35,897 nt of DNA, taken from Alphaproteobacteria bacterium PA4 (GTDB taxonomy: Bacteria; Pseudomonadota; Alphaproteobacteria; Sphingomonadales; Sphingomonadaceae). The stretch spans positions 1 through 35,897 of the forward strand of contig NKIQ01000029.1 in NCBI GenBank assembly GCA_002256005.1, written 5' to 3'. The notes beneath the pieces were generated by a model, which was not told the origin of the DNA, did no database searches, and was given only the letters and a program-made list of their open reading frames with translations. The first letter of the stretch is position 1. Every line of letters starts with the position of its first letter. Of this stretch, positions 26,801 to 33,700 are shown one piece after another. A program made the translations under genes and the position numbers.

Positions 26801-27091
26801 AGCTATTCGCTGTTTCACGATGGTTTGAACGGACTGGCCGCTGACAGAAGCGGCGATGAGGAGCTGCATGTCGACGAATGGCTGGCCTGGAGCGCCGCGC
26901 GCGTTCCCGAACTTGCCACCGAACTCGCCGCACCGGCCAAAGCGCCGCCGCCTTCCGGCGGTTCCGGCCTGATCGATGAAGGGATGCCGCCACCACGCCA
27001 CAGCACTGTGCAACGGCCAGTGCTCTTCGATTTCCACGACCATTTCGACCATGGTTTGCGGTTATGGCCCGCGCTGACCCTTTCGCAGTGA
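23888..27091 (+). CDS. exported beta-propeller/caspase (peptidase C14) protein, copy 1
   Basis: About 1,067 residues from the TTG at 23888. An N-terminal propeller region (about 1-560, with WD-like AAWLPDGHTLLTATAGSPAV and FAIAPDGRYASNLGAD) is followed by a beta domain with a Cys pair (LLACHADGC) and FSAYAFNSDRVKGESANRSF, then a caspase-like domain with catalytic His865 in YSGHGD and Cys918 in IIDACHSAA. It ends near VQRPVLFDF. The frame upstream reads RDIYRFAAFVTVILLSFTAAMA, a good Sec signal that the TTG would truncate; no ATG, GTG or TTG precedes it, so ATT at 23855 may be the true start. Codon use is less G/C-biased than neighbours. Substrates are unknown. Confidence 0.82.
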   Translation: MLSFTAAMATPLVPRAVVQALPNTPAVFAAWLPDGHTLLTATAGSPAVTIWNTDSGYILDTLTLPPVRNFRPQILLRLGLDADATHATLTIFGRSQTENGIEWRVQLYALDLQQRTLRSSGLPQPPKLGQSKTKDAISVLGANIRRLSLPTAPDGRQLRRMEFSNGLEILDRNGTLIRTLGGEERGWFPDADLSPDGHTFAELQPYYGGGTTLVQVWDLANNSPLPTLIRPNHYDHVRWLDNARYMVWQSVGEFDGIQVPTLLPLLIVKADSNGGPRGVVAQRVPGRCLVMPLGASGEFIGAGPRSCKLPMPQVEADGLYRYKSGNWVLQPLAETSAHVITAMATADIGQRLAIVLRPTEPTGHGARLLIFWNGPDGTSATFDLPPLPAAAMRAYADIDAPLEFRAGDIADLAFSQDGASLWFRYGDDDYSYTPAAGLHRIDQAGTLGRRTRAIGGRAVLVTDDGASGIKAALRTGPALLTAAVPIDAVQRIGQIAGRPLVWTYTADGTLNWWDARSGALVLSHYSFPGNEHFAIAPDGRYASNLGADTGAMRWVLPNAPTQALPIETFMSQLFEPDLVKNLLACHADGCADSLLPPPDLGSVNRALPRARIIDATPDKRDADYLIVRVGLTQGRDSDGNLSGLHDLRLFQGGQIVARYPDRDLTGDETLPQWRQATAIANPEAAGETIISLRVLQLANVKSARFSAYAFNSDRVKGESANRSFDLASSPSRWRRAVVLTIGINTTANPAWALSYAASDAAAMSKALLAALAPPKSPLPPTACATPGCSAGGETREYQFVDPILLTSTGQQPIATGAVIRDVFKALAGALPDSKVRALARRIGVAPDALDMLAPEDALIITYSGHGDTVAGQFRLLPGDAAADAAGRPRLETLLSVTELTSLLGRIAARDMVLIIDACHSAASVDDGQFRPGPLGKAGLGQLAFDKGIRILAASQADAVALEFGSIGHGLLSYSLFHDGLNGLAADRSGDEELHVDEWLAWSAARVPELATELAAPAKAPPPSGGSGLIDEGMPPPRHSTVQRPVLFDFHDHFDHGLRLWPALTLSQ

Positions 27092-27129
27092 GCCGAATGC
27101 GTTAAGCTGGCCGCGGAGGGGACGGTGCG

Positions 27130-30100
27130 ATGCGGTGGTTCGGGTTCTTGCTGCTGGTCTGGTCGGCGCTGCTGCCGGCTGCGGCGGCCGCCGCCATCTA
27201 TCCGCGCATCGTGCGACAGTTCAGCGATCCTGTTGAAATCGCGGCGTGGACACCTGATGACCGGTTCCTCATCACCGCCATGGGCGTCACGCGCAACATC
27301 ACGATCTGGAATGTGCAGGACGGCGTCATCGTCGACCGGCTGGCCGTGCCGATGCCGGCCGATATCGGCCAGGACCTGCTCACGTTTGACAGCATCGAAA
27401 TCGCACCGGACGGACGGCGCGCGTTGCTGCGGGGATCTCGCCTCGATGTCTATACCGAAAACGGCAAGCGCCGGCAGGATTGGCAGATCGATCTTTTGGC
27501 GCGCCGCATAACGCCATTGCCTGTCGCGACCGGGCCGGTTCCTGACGGGAACATGGAAGCGCTGGTTTCCGCCTATCAAGGTCGACTTGAGGCGCTGACC
27601 CAGATTTACGAGGGCTCGACGCACCTGACGGAGGCGCAGGCGGTAGCGGCGCTGCCGGCTTTGCCCGCGTCACATGACGGCAAGTGGCGGCTCGAACGCA
27701 CCGCGGATGGTCCCAGTGTGATCGGCCGGAACGGTAAGGGGCGCGTGCTGGGTTTGGGCTTCAAGCCGGCGGAACTGGCGCATGCCGCGATGTCGTCGGA
27801 TGGCCAATGGCTGGCGATGCTGCTTTCGAACCGCGGGCAGGGTGAAGACGGTTCGGTTGTCGTGCTCGACAATCCGCAAACCGGTGCCGACATGCGGCGT
27901 TTCGAACGCGCCGGCAGATATGGCCGTGTGCAGTGGCTGGACGACACCAGTGTGTTGTTGAGCCATGATGAAGCCGATGACAGTCGCGATCCCGCCGATG
28001 CCGGTGCATCAGACATGCCGTCACCGGCGCTGGTCATCGATCTCAGGGACGGGGAGGATCTGTTCAGGCTGCCGCCGCGTTGTTACGTGACCAGCATCGC
28101 GGGATCGGAAGGCTGGATCATCGGGGCCGGGCTCGCCAACTGTCGCGCCATCGCGGGCGCAGCGGGCAAGGACCGGGCGCTCTGGCTGGCGAAAGGCGCC
28201 ACAGCGTGGACGAAGATCGACCTGGGCTTGCCAAAGGACGTCTTCATCGATGCGATCCTGGGCGCGCCCAAGGGCGGGCAGGTGGCGCTCGCCATGACGC
28301 AGGGTGAGAAGACCTCGCTCCTGGTCGTCGATATCGAAAAGGGTGTTGTCGTGAACAGCCTCGACACGGGCGATGCCGGTGTATCGAGCATGTTCTTTTC
28401 CGACGATGCCAGCACATTGTTCATCAGCTATGCGGGCCGCCAGATCGTCTGGCGCCCTTCCGACGCATCGGCGAACGGCAAACCGCTGAAAGAGCTCGCC
28501 ATCGGCAGCCTGATGCCGGCCGTGATGAGCAGCGACGGAACAGTGCTGGCCGTGGCGGGCATGCTTGACGCACAAATCGAGCGCTATGTGCTGGCGACTG
28601 GTCGCAAATTGTCCCCGCTGCCGCTGGGCAATATCGTCGCCGGCGGCACGCTGCCGGGTCGCAATCTGTTCTGGGCGGCGGCGATGGATGGCGGCGTGCG
28701 TTTCTGGGACAAGAGCAGCGGCCAGGAACAGCGCACCACCTATTATTTTCCCGAAGGCGGCTATCTGACGGTGACCCCCGACGGCCGCTACGACACCAAT
28801 CTGGGCGCAGACACCGATCAGTTCCGCTGGCTGATGGCCGATGCGCCCTGGCAGAGCCTCGGCTCACAGACCTTCATGCGCGACAGCTATGAACCACGTT
28901 TGGCCGGTCGCCTCAACGACTGCCAGCTCGCCGACAATTGCGCCACCATGCTGCCGCCGCCGAACTACCCCGCCGAACAGCGCAACCGCGTCTTGCCACG
29001 CGTCGCCATCGAAAGCATCACGCCGGGGCCGACGCCCGATGTCGCCATCGTCACCGTGGCGGCAGCGGAAGGCGTCAACCCGGCGGCGCCCAATGGCAAG
29101 ACCCGCTCCGGCCTCTACAATCTGCGTGTGTTCCGCGACGGGCAGCTCGTCGGCCAATATCCCGCCGCTGCCGCGGACAGCGATGCGCTGGCCGACTGGC
29201 AGGCCGCCAACCGCTTGCCGGTCGGCGCCGATGGCCGCGCCCGCGCCAGCTTCACCGTGCCGCTGGCTACCGGTGCCGGCCATGAAATGCCGGTTTTCAC
29301 CGCCTATGCCTTCAACAGCGATCGCATCAAGGGCGAGACGGCCAGCCGCAGCTATGCCCGGCCGCCGGTGACGCCGCGCCACCCGCGCGCCTATGTCATC
29401 GCCATCGGCATCGATGCCTATACGGAGCCGCGCTTCCGCCTCAACTATTCGGTCGCCGATGCCCGGCTGATCGATGCCCGGCTGGTGGCGCTGCCGGGCT
29501 ATGAGACGCGCCGCCTGCTGCTGACCGGCGAGACCGGGCGGGCGCAGGCCAACAAGGCGCTGATTGCCGCGGCGCTCGCCATCCTTGCCGGCGGCGACGG
29601 CGTGTCGGCGGCGCGGGCCACGCTGGCGGCGGCGGGCATCGACGCCGGTGCCATCGAGCCGGCGACGCCCGACGACGCCGTCATCATCAGCTTTGCCGGC
29701 CATGGCTGGGCGACTCCGCAATCGGAATTCTATCTGGTGCCGGCCGATGGCCTATGGCCGGCGGGCGCGCCGCTGCCGCAGACGGCGACGATGATCGCCA
29801 CCAGCGAGCTGACGCGCTGGGTGCAGCCGATCGCTGCCGGCGAGATGGCGATCATCCTCGATGCCTGCCATTCCGCCGCCATCGTCGATGTGCCGGGTTT
29901 CAAGCCCGGGCCAATGGGCGACCGCGGGCTGGGCCAGCTGGCCTTTGACAAGGGTATCCGCATCCTGACTGCCACCCAGGCGGCGAATGTGGCGCTGGAG
30001 GATGGCGCGCTCGGCCATGGCCTGCTCACCTATGCACTGGTCCGCGACGGGCTGGAGGCCGGCAAGGCCGGCGACGGCAGCGGCCGCACCAGCCTCGACA

Positions 30101-30315
30101 CCTGGCTGGAATATGGCGTCGAGCGTGTGCCGGAGCTGGCGGTGGAAGTGGCCAAGGGCGAGCGCCGCATGCGCCAGGGCGGCGCTCGCGACCTGATCGA
30201 CGAAGGCGCGCCGGTGGCGCGGCCGCGCCCGGTGCAGCGGCCATCACTGTTCGATTTCACCGGTGCCACCAGTGCCGTGCAACTGCCGGCGGGGAAACGC
30301 AATGCGACACGCTAG
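27130..30315 (+). CDS. exported beta-propeller/caspase (peptidase C14) protein, copy 2
   Basis: This 1,061-residue paralogue of the preceding gene has the same layout. Signal peptide MRWFGFLLLVWSALLPAAAAAA predicts periplasmic export. The propeller (about 23-560) has WTPDDRFLITAMG, IAPDGRRALL and VTPDGRYDTNLGAD. A beta domain carries a Cys pair (DCQLADNC) and FTAYAFNSDRIKGETASRSY. The caspase domain has His858 in FAGHGW and Cys913 in ILDACHSAA, then FDKGIRILTATQA. It ends near VQRPSLFDF, shared with copy 1. The gap to copy 1 is 38 bases and GGAGGGGA precedes ATG 27130. It overlaps the next gene by 14 bases. Confidence 0.9.
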   Translation: MRWFGFLLLVWSALLPAAAAAAIYPRIVRQFSDPVEIAAWTPDDRFLITAMGVTRNITIWNVQDGVIVDRLAVPMPADIGQDLLTFDSIEIAPDGRRALLRGSRLDVYTENGKRRQDWQIDLLARRITPLPVATGPVPDGNMEALVSAYQGRLEALTQIYEGSTHLTEAQAVAALPALPASHDGKWRLERTADGPSVIGRNGKGRVLGLGFKPAELAHAAMSSDGQWLAMLLSNRGQGEDGSVVVLDNPQTGADMRRFERAGRYGRVQWLDDTSVLLSHDEADDSRDPADAGASDMPSPALVIDLRDGEDLFRLPPRCYVTSIAGSEGWIIGAGLANCRAIAGAAGKDRALWLAKGATAWTKIDLGLPKDVFIDAILGAPKGGQVALAMTQGEKTSLLVVDIEKGVVVNSLDTGDAGVSSMFFSDDASTLFISYAGRQIVWRPSDASANGKPLKELAIGSLMPAVMSSDGTVLAVAGMLDAQIERYVLATGRKLSPLPLGNIVAGGTLPGRNLFWAAAMDGGVRFWDKSSGQEQRTTYYFPEGGYLTVTPDGRYDTNLGADTDQFRWLMADAPWQSLGSQTFMRDSYEPRLAGRLNDCQLADNCATMLPPPNYPAEQRNRVLPRVAIESITPGPTPDVAIVTVAAAEGVNPAAPNGKTRSGLYNLRVFRDGQLVGQYPAAAADSDALADWQAANRLPVGADGRARASFTVPLATGAGHEMPVFTAYAFNSDRIKGETASRSYARPPVTPRHPRAYVIAIGIDAYTEPRFRLNYSVADARLIDARLVALPGYETRRLLLTGETGRAQANKALIAAALAILAGGDGVSAARATLAAAGIDAGAIEPATPDDAVIISFAGHGWATPQSEFYLVPADGLWPAGAPLPQTATMIATSELTRWVQPIAAGEMAIILDACHSAAIVDVPGFKPGPMGDRGLGQLAFDKGIRILTATQAANVALEDGALGHGLLTYALVRDGLEAGKAGDGSGRTSLDTWLEYGVERVPELAVEVAKGERRMRQGGARDLIDEGAPVARPRPVQRPSLFDFTGATSAVQLPAGKRNATR

Positions 30316-32305
30316 ACTGACCGCCGCCCTCGTCGCGGCGCTGTGGGCCGGCGCTGCGGGCGCGGCCACCCGCACGTTGTTCGTCGGTATCAACGATTAC
30401 GCCAACTCCTTTGGCAAGAACCCGTCTGCCGAGGCGAGCTTTCGCGACCTGAAAGGCGCGGTCAACGACGTGGTGATGATCCGCAACACGCTGGCGACCC
30501 GCTGGCAATTGCCGCTGCCGGCGTTCGACCCGGCCAAAGGGTGCAGCAGCGCGCCGGACGCGCTGTCGGTGACGCTGACCGACCGCTGCGCCACCCGCGC
30601 TGCCATTGTCAGCGCGCTGACCGGCCAGATCTTGGCAGCGGCCGAGGGTGACACCATCCTGTTCTTCTACGCCGGCCATGGCGCCCAGGTCGAAGATCGC
30701 ACCCGCACCCAGCCCGATGGCACCAGCAGCACCATCGTGCCCGCCGATGCCCGTGACGGCCGCATCGTCGATATCGTCGATATCGATCTCGGCCGATTGA
30801 TCGATGCCGCCGTGGCGCGCGGCGTCAATGTCGTCACCATCTTTGATTCCTGCAATTCCGGCACCGGCACCCGCGATCTGGTCGGGGAACCGGCGCGCGC
30901 GGCCCCGCAGACAAAGCCGGGTGACAACGCCGATATCCGGCCGCCTCCGCCGCGCCCGCACGCCAATCGCGCCTATCGCGTGCATCTTGCCGCCGCTGCC
31001 GATGGTGAAGTGGCGCGCGAACTGACTGTCGACAACGCGCCCCATGGCGTGTTCAGCCTGGCGCTCAACGAGGCGCTGACCGCGCTCGATCGCCCCGCCT
31101 ATGCCGATGTGCTGGAAAAGGTGCGCAGCATCTATGCCGCGCGCCAGCTGGCGCAACAGCCCGATACCCGCCTCGCCGAACAGACCATCGGCGGTGAAGG
31201 CGCGCTGAAAGCCCTGTTCCTTGGCGCAGCACCGAAACAGCAGCGAATCGTGGCGGCGGCACCGGGCACCACGTCGACAACGCTGGCGCTGGCCAATGGC
31301 ACGCTGATCGGTGTCACCATCGGTTCGGCCTATCGCGTCTATGGCAGCACTGGCGATGCCGTGCGCGGCGATCCGGATGCCGCCCTGGGTGAAGGCATCG
31401 TCAGCGCAGCCGACATCGGCAGCGCGGTCCTGACCCTGGCGGCGCCATTGAAAACCCGGACGACCGGCTTGCAAGCACTGGAAATCGCCCATGTCAGCGG
31501 CGGCGCGCCGGTACGGCTGTCATTGCTGGGTGGCGAGGCGGCGGCCCGTGCCGAAATCACCCGCCTGCTGGCCGATTTTACCGCCCTGAAAGTGACCAGC
31601 GATGCGCCCGATTATCTGCTGGTGGCCGAAACCGGCGGTTGGCAATTGCGCAGCCGTAGCGATGTCGCCATCGGCACGTTGATCAAGTCGGATGAACTCG
31701 GCGTCGGCATCCCTGATATCGGCCGCAAGCTGGTGCAGTATTTCACCCTGCTGTCGCTGCCGAATGCTGCTGGCATGGCAGCGGTAAAGGGCGATGCCGA
31801 GCCGATGCTGACCTTCACCTATGATTGCGACGACCGGACATTGAACCCGCCGCTGCCCATGATCGATGGCGCGGCGGCATTTGTCGGCGGCGAACGCATG
31901 GCCATCAACTTCACGAATGGCAGCGGCGCGGCGCGCTATGCCTATCTGTTCCATCTGTCCCAGAATCTCGCCATCAAGCAGCTGGCAACAGAGGCCGATC
32001 TGGTGACGCAGGGCACAACCCTGCTGCGACGCGGCATACGCGCTGGCAAGGACCCCGGCACCAGCCAGATCCTGCTGCTGTTGACGGCGAGCCAGATCGA
32101 CGTGAGCGTCCTCGAACAGAGCGGCGTGCGCAGCCTGATGTCCAATCCCTTGGAACGCCTGCTGGCCGGCACGCGGAACGGCCAGGCCAGCCGCAACCTT
32201 GACTCGGTCGGGACCTTTGCTGCCCATATCGCCACCGTCCGCGTCCTGCCGACAACCAGCCCTTCCGGAGCACGAGCGACATGCACCTTCAACCCGCGCC
32301 CCTGA
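30302..32305 (+). CDS. exported metacaspase-like C14 peptidase with DUF4384-like tail
   Basis: The 667-residue precursor has signal peptide MRHARLTAALVAALWAGAAGA and then directly a caspase fold: RTLFVGINDY, His126 in FYAGHGAQVED and Cys184 in FDSCNSGTGTRD. The Asp two residues before the Cys is the position that forms the basic-residue pocket of metacaspases, so Arg/Lys cleavage is a fair prediction from family knowledge. The C-terminal 350 residues include a segment (about 535-580, FVGGERMAINFTNGSG with YAYLFHLSQN) resembling the DUF4384 domain often fused to bacterial caspases. The gene overlaps copy 2 by 14 bases and the serine-protease gene by 25 bases. Confidence 0.88.
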   Translation: MRHARLTAALVAALWAGAAGAATRTLFVGINDYANSFGKNPSAEASFRDLKGAVNDVVMIRNTLATRWQLPLPAFDPAKGCSSAPDALSVTLTDRCATRAAIVSALTGQILAAAEGDTILFFYAGHGAQVEDRTRTQPDGTSSTIVPADARDGRIVDIVDIDLGRLIDAAVARGVNVVTIFDSCNSGTGTRDLVGEPARAAPQTKPGDNADIRPPPPRPHANRAYRVHLAAAADGEVARELTVDNAPHGVFSLALNEALTALDRPAYADVLEKVRSIYAARQLAQQPDTRLAEQTIGGEGALKALFLGAAPKQQRIVAAAPGTTSTTLALANGTLIGVTIGSAYRVYGSTGDAVRGDPDAALGEGIVSAADIGSAVLTLAAPLKTRTTGLQALEIAHVSGGAPVRLSLLGGEAAARAEITRLLADFTALKVTSDAPDYLLVAETGGWQLRSRSDVAIGTLIKSDELGVGIPDIGRKLVQYFTLLSLPNAAGMAAVKGDAEPMLTFTYDCDDRTLNPPLPMIDGAAAFVGGERMAINFTNGSGAARYAYLFHLSQNLAIKQLATEADLVTQGTTLLRRGIRAGKDPGTSQILLLLTASQIDVSVLEQSGVRSLMSNPLERLLAGTRNGQASRNLDSVGTFAAHIATVRVLPTTSPSGARATCTFNPRP

Positions 32306-33234
32306 GCTGGTGGATCGGCCTTGCCTTGCTGATCGCACCGGTTGTCGTCGTCGCGCAACCGCTGCCAGACGCCGACGCGCCGCCGGTCTGCCCGCCGGGG
32401 GGCTGTGATGGCGATGCCCCCATCGTCATCGCCCCCGACGCGGCCGAGGGCCGGCTGATCGGCGGCAAGACCGCCGGCCCCACGCCCTGGCAGGTGTCGG
32501 TGTCTTATGGTGGCACGCTGGTCAAGCGCGGCACCGCGCTGCCGGAATGGACGCTGCGCCACAGCTGCGGTGGCGCGCTGATCGCACCCGATTGGGTGCT
32601 GACCGCCGGCCATTGCATCGTTGTTGAAAAGACGACGTTCATGACACCCGGCAATCTCGAGGTGCGTTTCGGTGCCTTGCGGCTCGACTCGCGCGATCTG
32701 AAACACGTCGGTGTGAAGCGCATCGTTCGCCACCCGGACTATCAGCGCGAACCGACCCAGAACGACGTGGCGCTGCTGCAACTCGACCGGCCGGTCACCC
32801 TGCAACCCGGCCTTGTCGAGGTCATCGCCCTGCCCGATCGCCAGACCGCCGTCGGCCAGCCGGTGCAATTGTCCGGCTGGGGCAAGACCGAAAGCCCGGT
32901 GGCGGGCGGCATGCCGGTGGAACTGCGTTTCATCCGGTTGCGCGTGCTGAACAACAGCGCCTGCGTCAGCGCGGGCTTCACCAAGGTCAGTGACACCGAT
33001 CTGTGTGCTGGTGCCCCCGACGTCAGCCAATGTTCCGGGGACAGTGGCGGCCCATTGGTATGGAGGGGCACCGACGCGGAGGGGCGCGACCGCTGGGTAC
33101 TGGTCGGCAGCGTCAGCCGCAGCCTGACCAATTGCCCGGCCGGCAAGCCGGGAGTCTATGCCCGGATCGCGTCCTTCACCGACTGGATCCGGAGCGCAAT
33201 GAAGGCTGCCGCGACGCGAGGGTCGGCGCGATAA
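32281..33234 (+). CDS. exported trypsin-fold (S1A) serine protease zymogen
   Basis: This 317-residue protease has a signal anchor or peptide ending near residue 25 (WWIGLALLIAPVVVVAQ), a Cys-containing propeptide, and an activation site EGR/LIGG after Arg58. The catalytic triad is complete: His111 in LTAGHC, Asp162 in NDVALLQL and Ser255 in GDSGGP. Six residues before the nucleophile, where trypsin has Asp189, there is Ser249, so the S1 pocket looks chymotrypsin- or elastase-like. Cysteines suit periplasmic disulfides. It overlaps the metacaspase gene and is the last gene of the run. Activation by a neighbouring metacaspase is an inference. Confidence 0.92.
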   Translation: MHLQPAPLSWWIGLALLIAPVVVVAQPLPDADAPPVCPPGGCDGDAPIVIAPDAAEGRLIGGKTAGPTPWQVSVSYGGTLVKRGTALPEWTLRHSCGGALIAPDWVLTAGHCIVVEKTTFMTPGNLEVRFGALRLDSRDLKHVGVKRIVRHPDYQREPTQNDVALLQLDRPVTLQPGLVEVIALPDRQTAVGQPVQLSGWGKTESPVAGGMPVELRFIRLRVLNNSACVSAGFTKVSDTDLCAGAPDVSQCSGDSGGPLVWRGTDAEGRDRWVLVGSVSRSLTNCPAGKPGVYARIASFTDWIRSAMKAAATRGSAR

Positions 33235-33238
33235 GGAA

Positions 33239-33266
33239 ACACCGCCGGGGTCGCCCCCGGCGGTGT
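33239..33266. terminator. hairpin ending the protease operon
   Basis: A perfect 12-bp stem (acaccgccgggg / ccccggcggtgt) with loop tcgc lies five bases after the serine-protease stop and before the convergent lipoprotein gene. There is no clear T-run on the plus strand, so termination strength is uncertain. Confidence 0.6.
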
Positions 33267-33321
33267 CGCTGCAATCGCCCCCTGCAATCGCGCGTCGTGC
33301 GCGTGCCGCGCGCCGAACGGC

Positions 33322-33621
33322 TTATCTTTCGTCTACTTCGCGCCGCGTGGCCGACGTCGTATCGGTGTTCTTGTTATCCTGCTCGACCGGCGGCAGCGCA
33401 GCGGTCGTGTCGGTGTTCTTGTTGTCCTGGTCAGTCGGCACGGCAGCGGTCGTGTCGGTGTTCTTGTTGTCCTGGTCGGCCGGCATCGCCGCCGTCGTGT
33501 CGGTGTTCTTGTTGTCCTGCTCGGCGGTCGGGGCAGCGGCGGTCTCTGCCTTTTTCCCGCAGGCGGCAACGCTCAGGCCGGCAACGGCCACCAGAACCAG
33601 CAGTGCAGAACGGTGCATCAT
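33322..33621 (-). CDS. small repeat lipoprotein
   Basis: This is a 99-residue protein with signal MMHRSALLVLVAVAGLSVAAC, a lipobox VAAC, then four copies of a hydrophilic repeat containing DNKNTDTT (15-16 residues each) and a charged tail. After lipidation the mature part is about 78 residues of low-complexity, probably disordered, sequence. No homologous family is recognised. GGGAG lies nine bases before the first ATG, and an adjacent second ATG at 33618 is possible. It is convergent with the protease operon. A structural spacer or envelope lipoprotein role is plausible, and nothing more can be said. Confidence 0.78.
   Translation of the reverse strand: MMHRSALLVLVAVAGLSVAACGKKAETAAAPTAEQDNKNTDTTAAMPADQDNKNTDTTAAVPTDQDNKNTDTTAALPPVEQDNKNTDTTSATRREVDER
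33356..33538. repeat. four-copy 45-48 bp in-frame tandem repeat in the lipoprotein gene
   Basis: Unit starts lie at 33356, 33404, 33449 and 33494, giving periods of 48, 45 and 45 bases. The plus-strand core gtcgtgtcggtgttcttgtt is nearly identical in each. Lengths are multiples of three, so copy-number change keeps the frame. Confidence 0.9.
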
Positions 33622-33700
33622 CTCAAGGTCTCCCGCATTGCCCCCCAGCGAGGCAACCGCCGTTACATTAACACCTTGTATGCCATTCGCCAGAGGCTTT

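Noticed and set aside
33356-33538. CRISPR-like regular repeats
   Set aside because: The units are contiguous with almost no variable spacer, keep a reading frame, and encode a lipoprotein; no cas gene is present.
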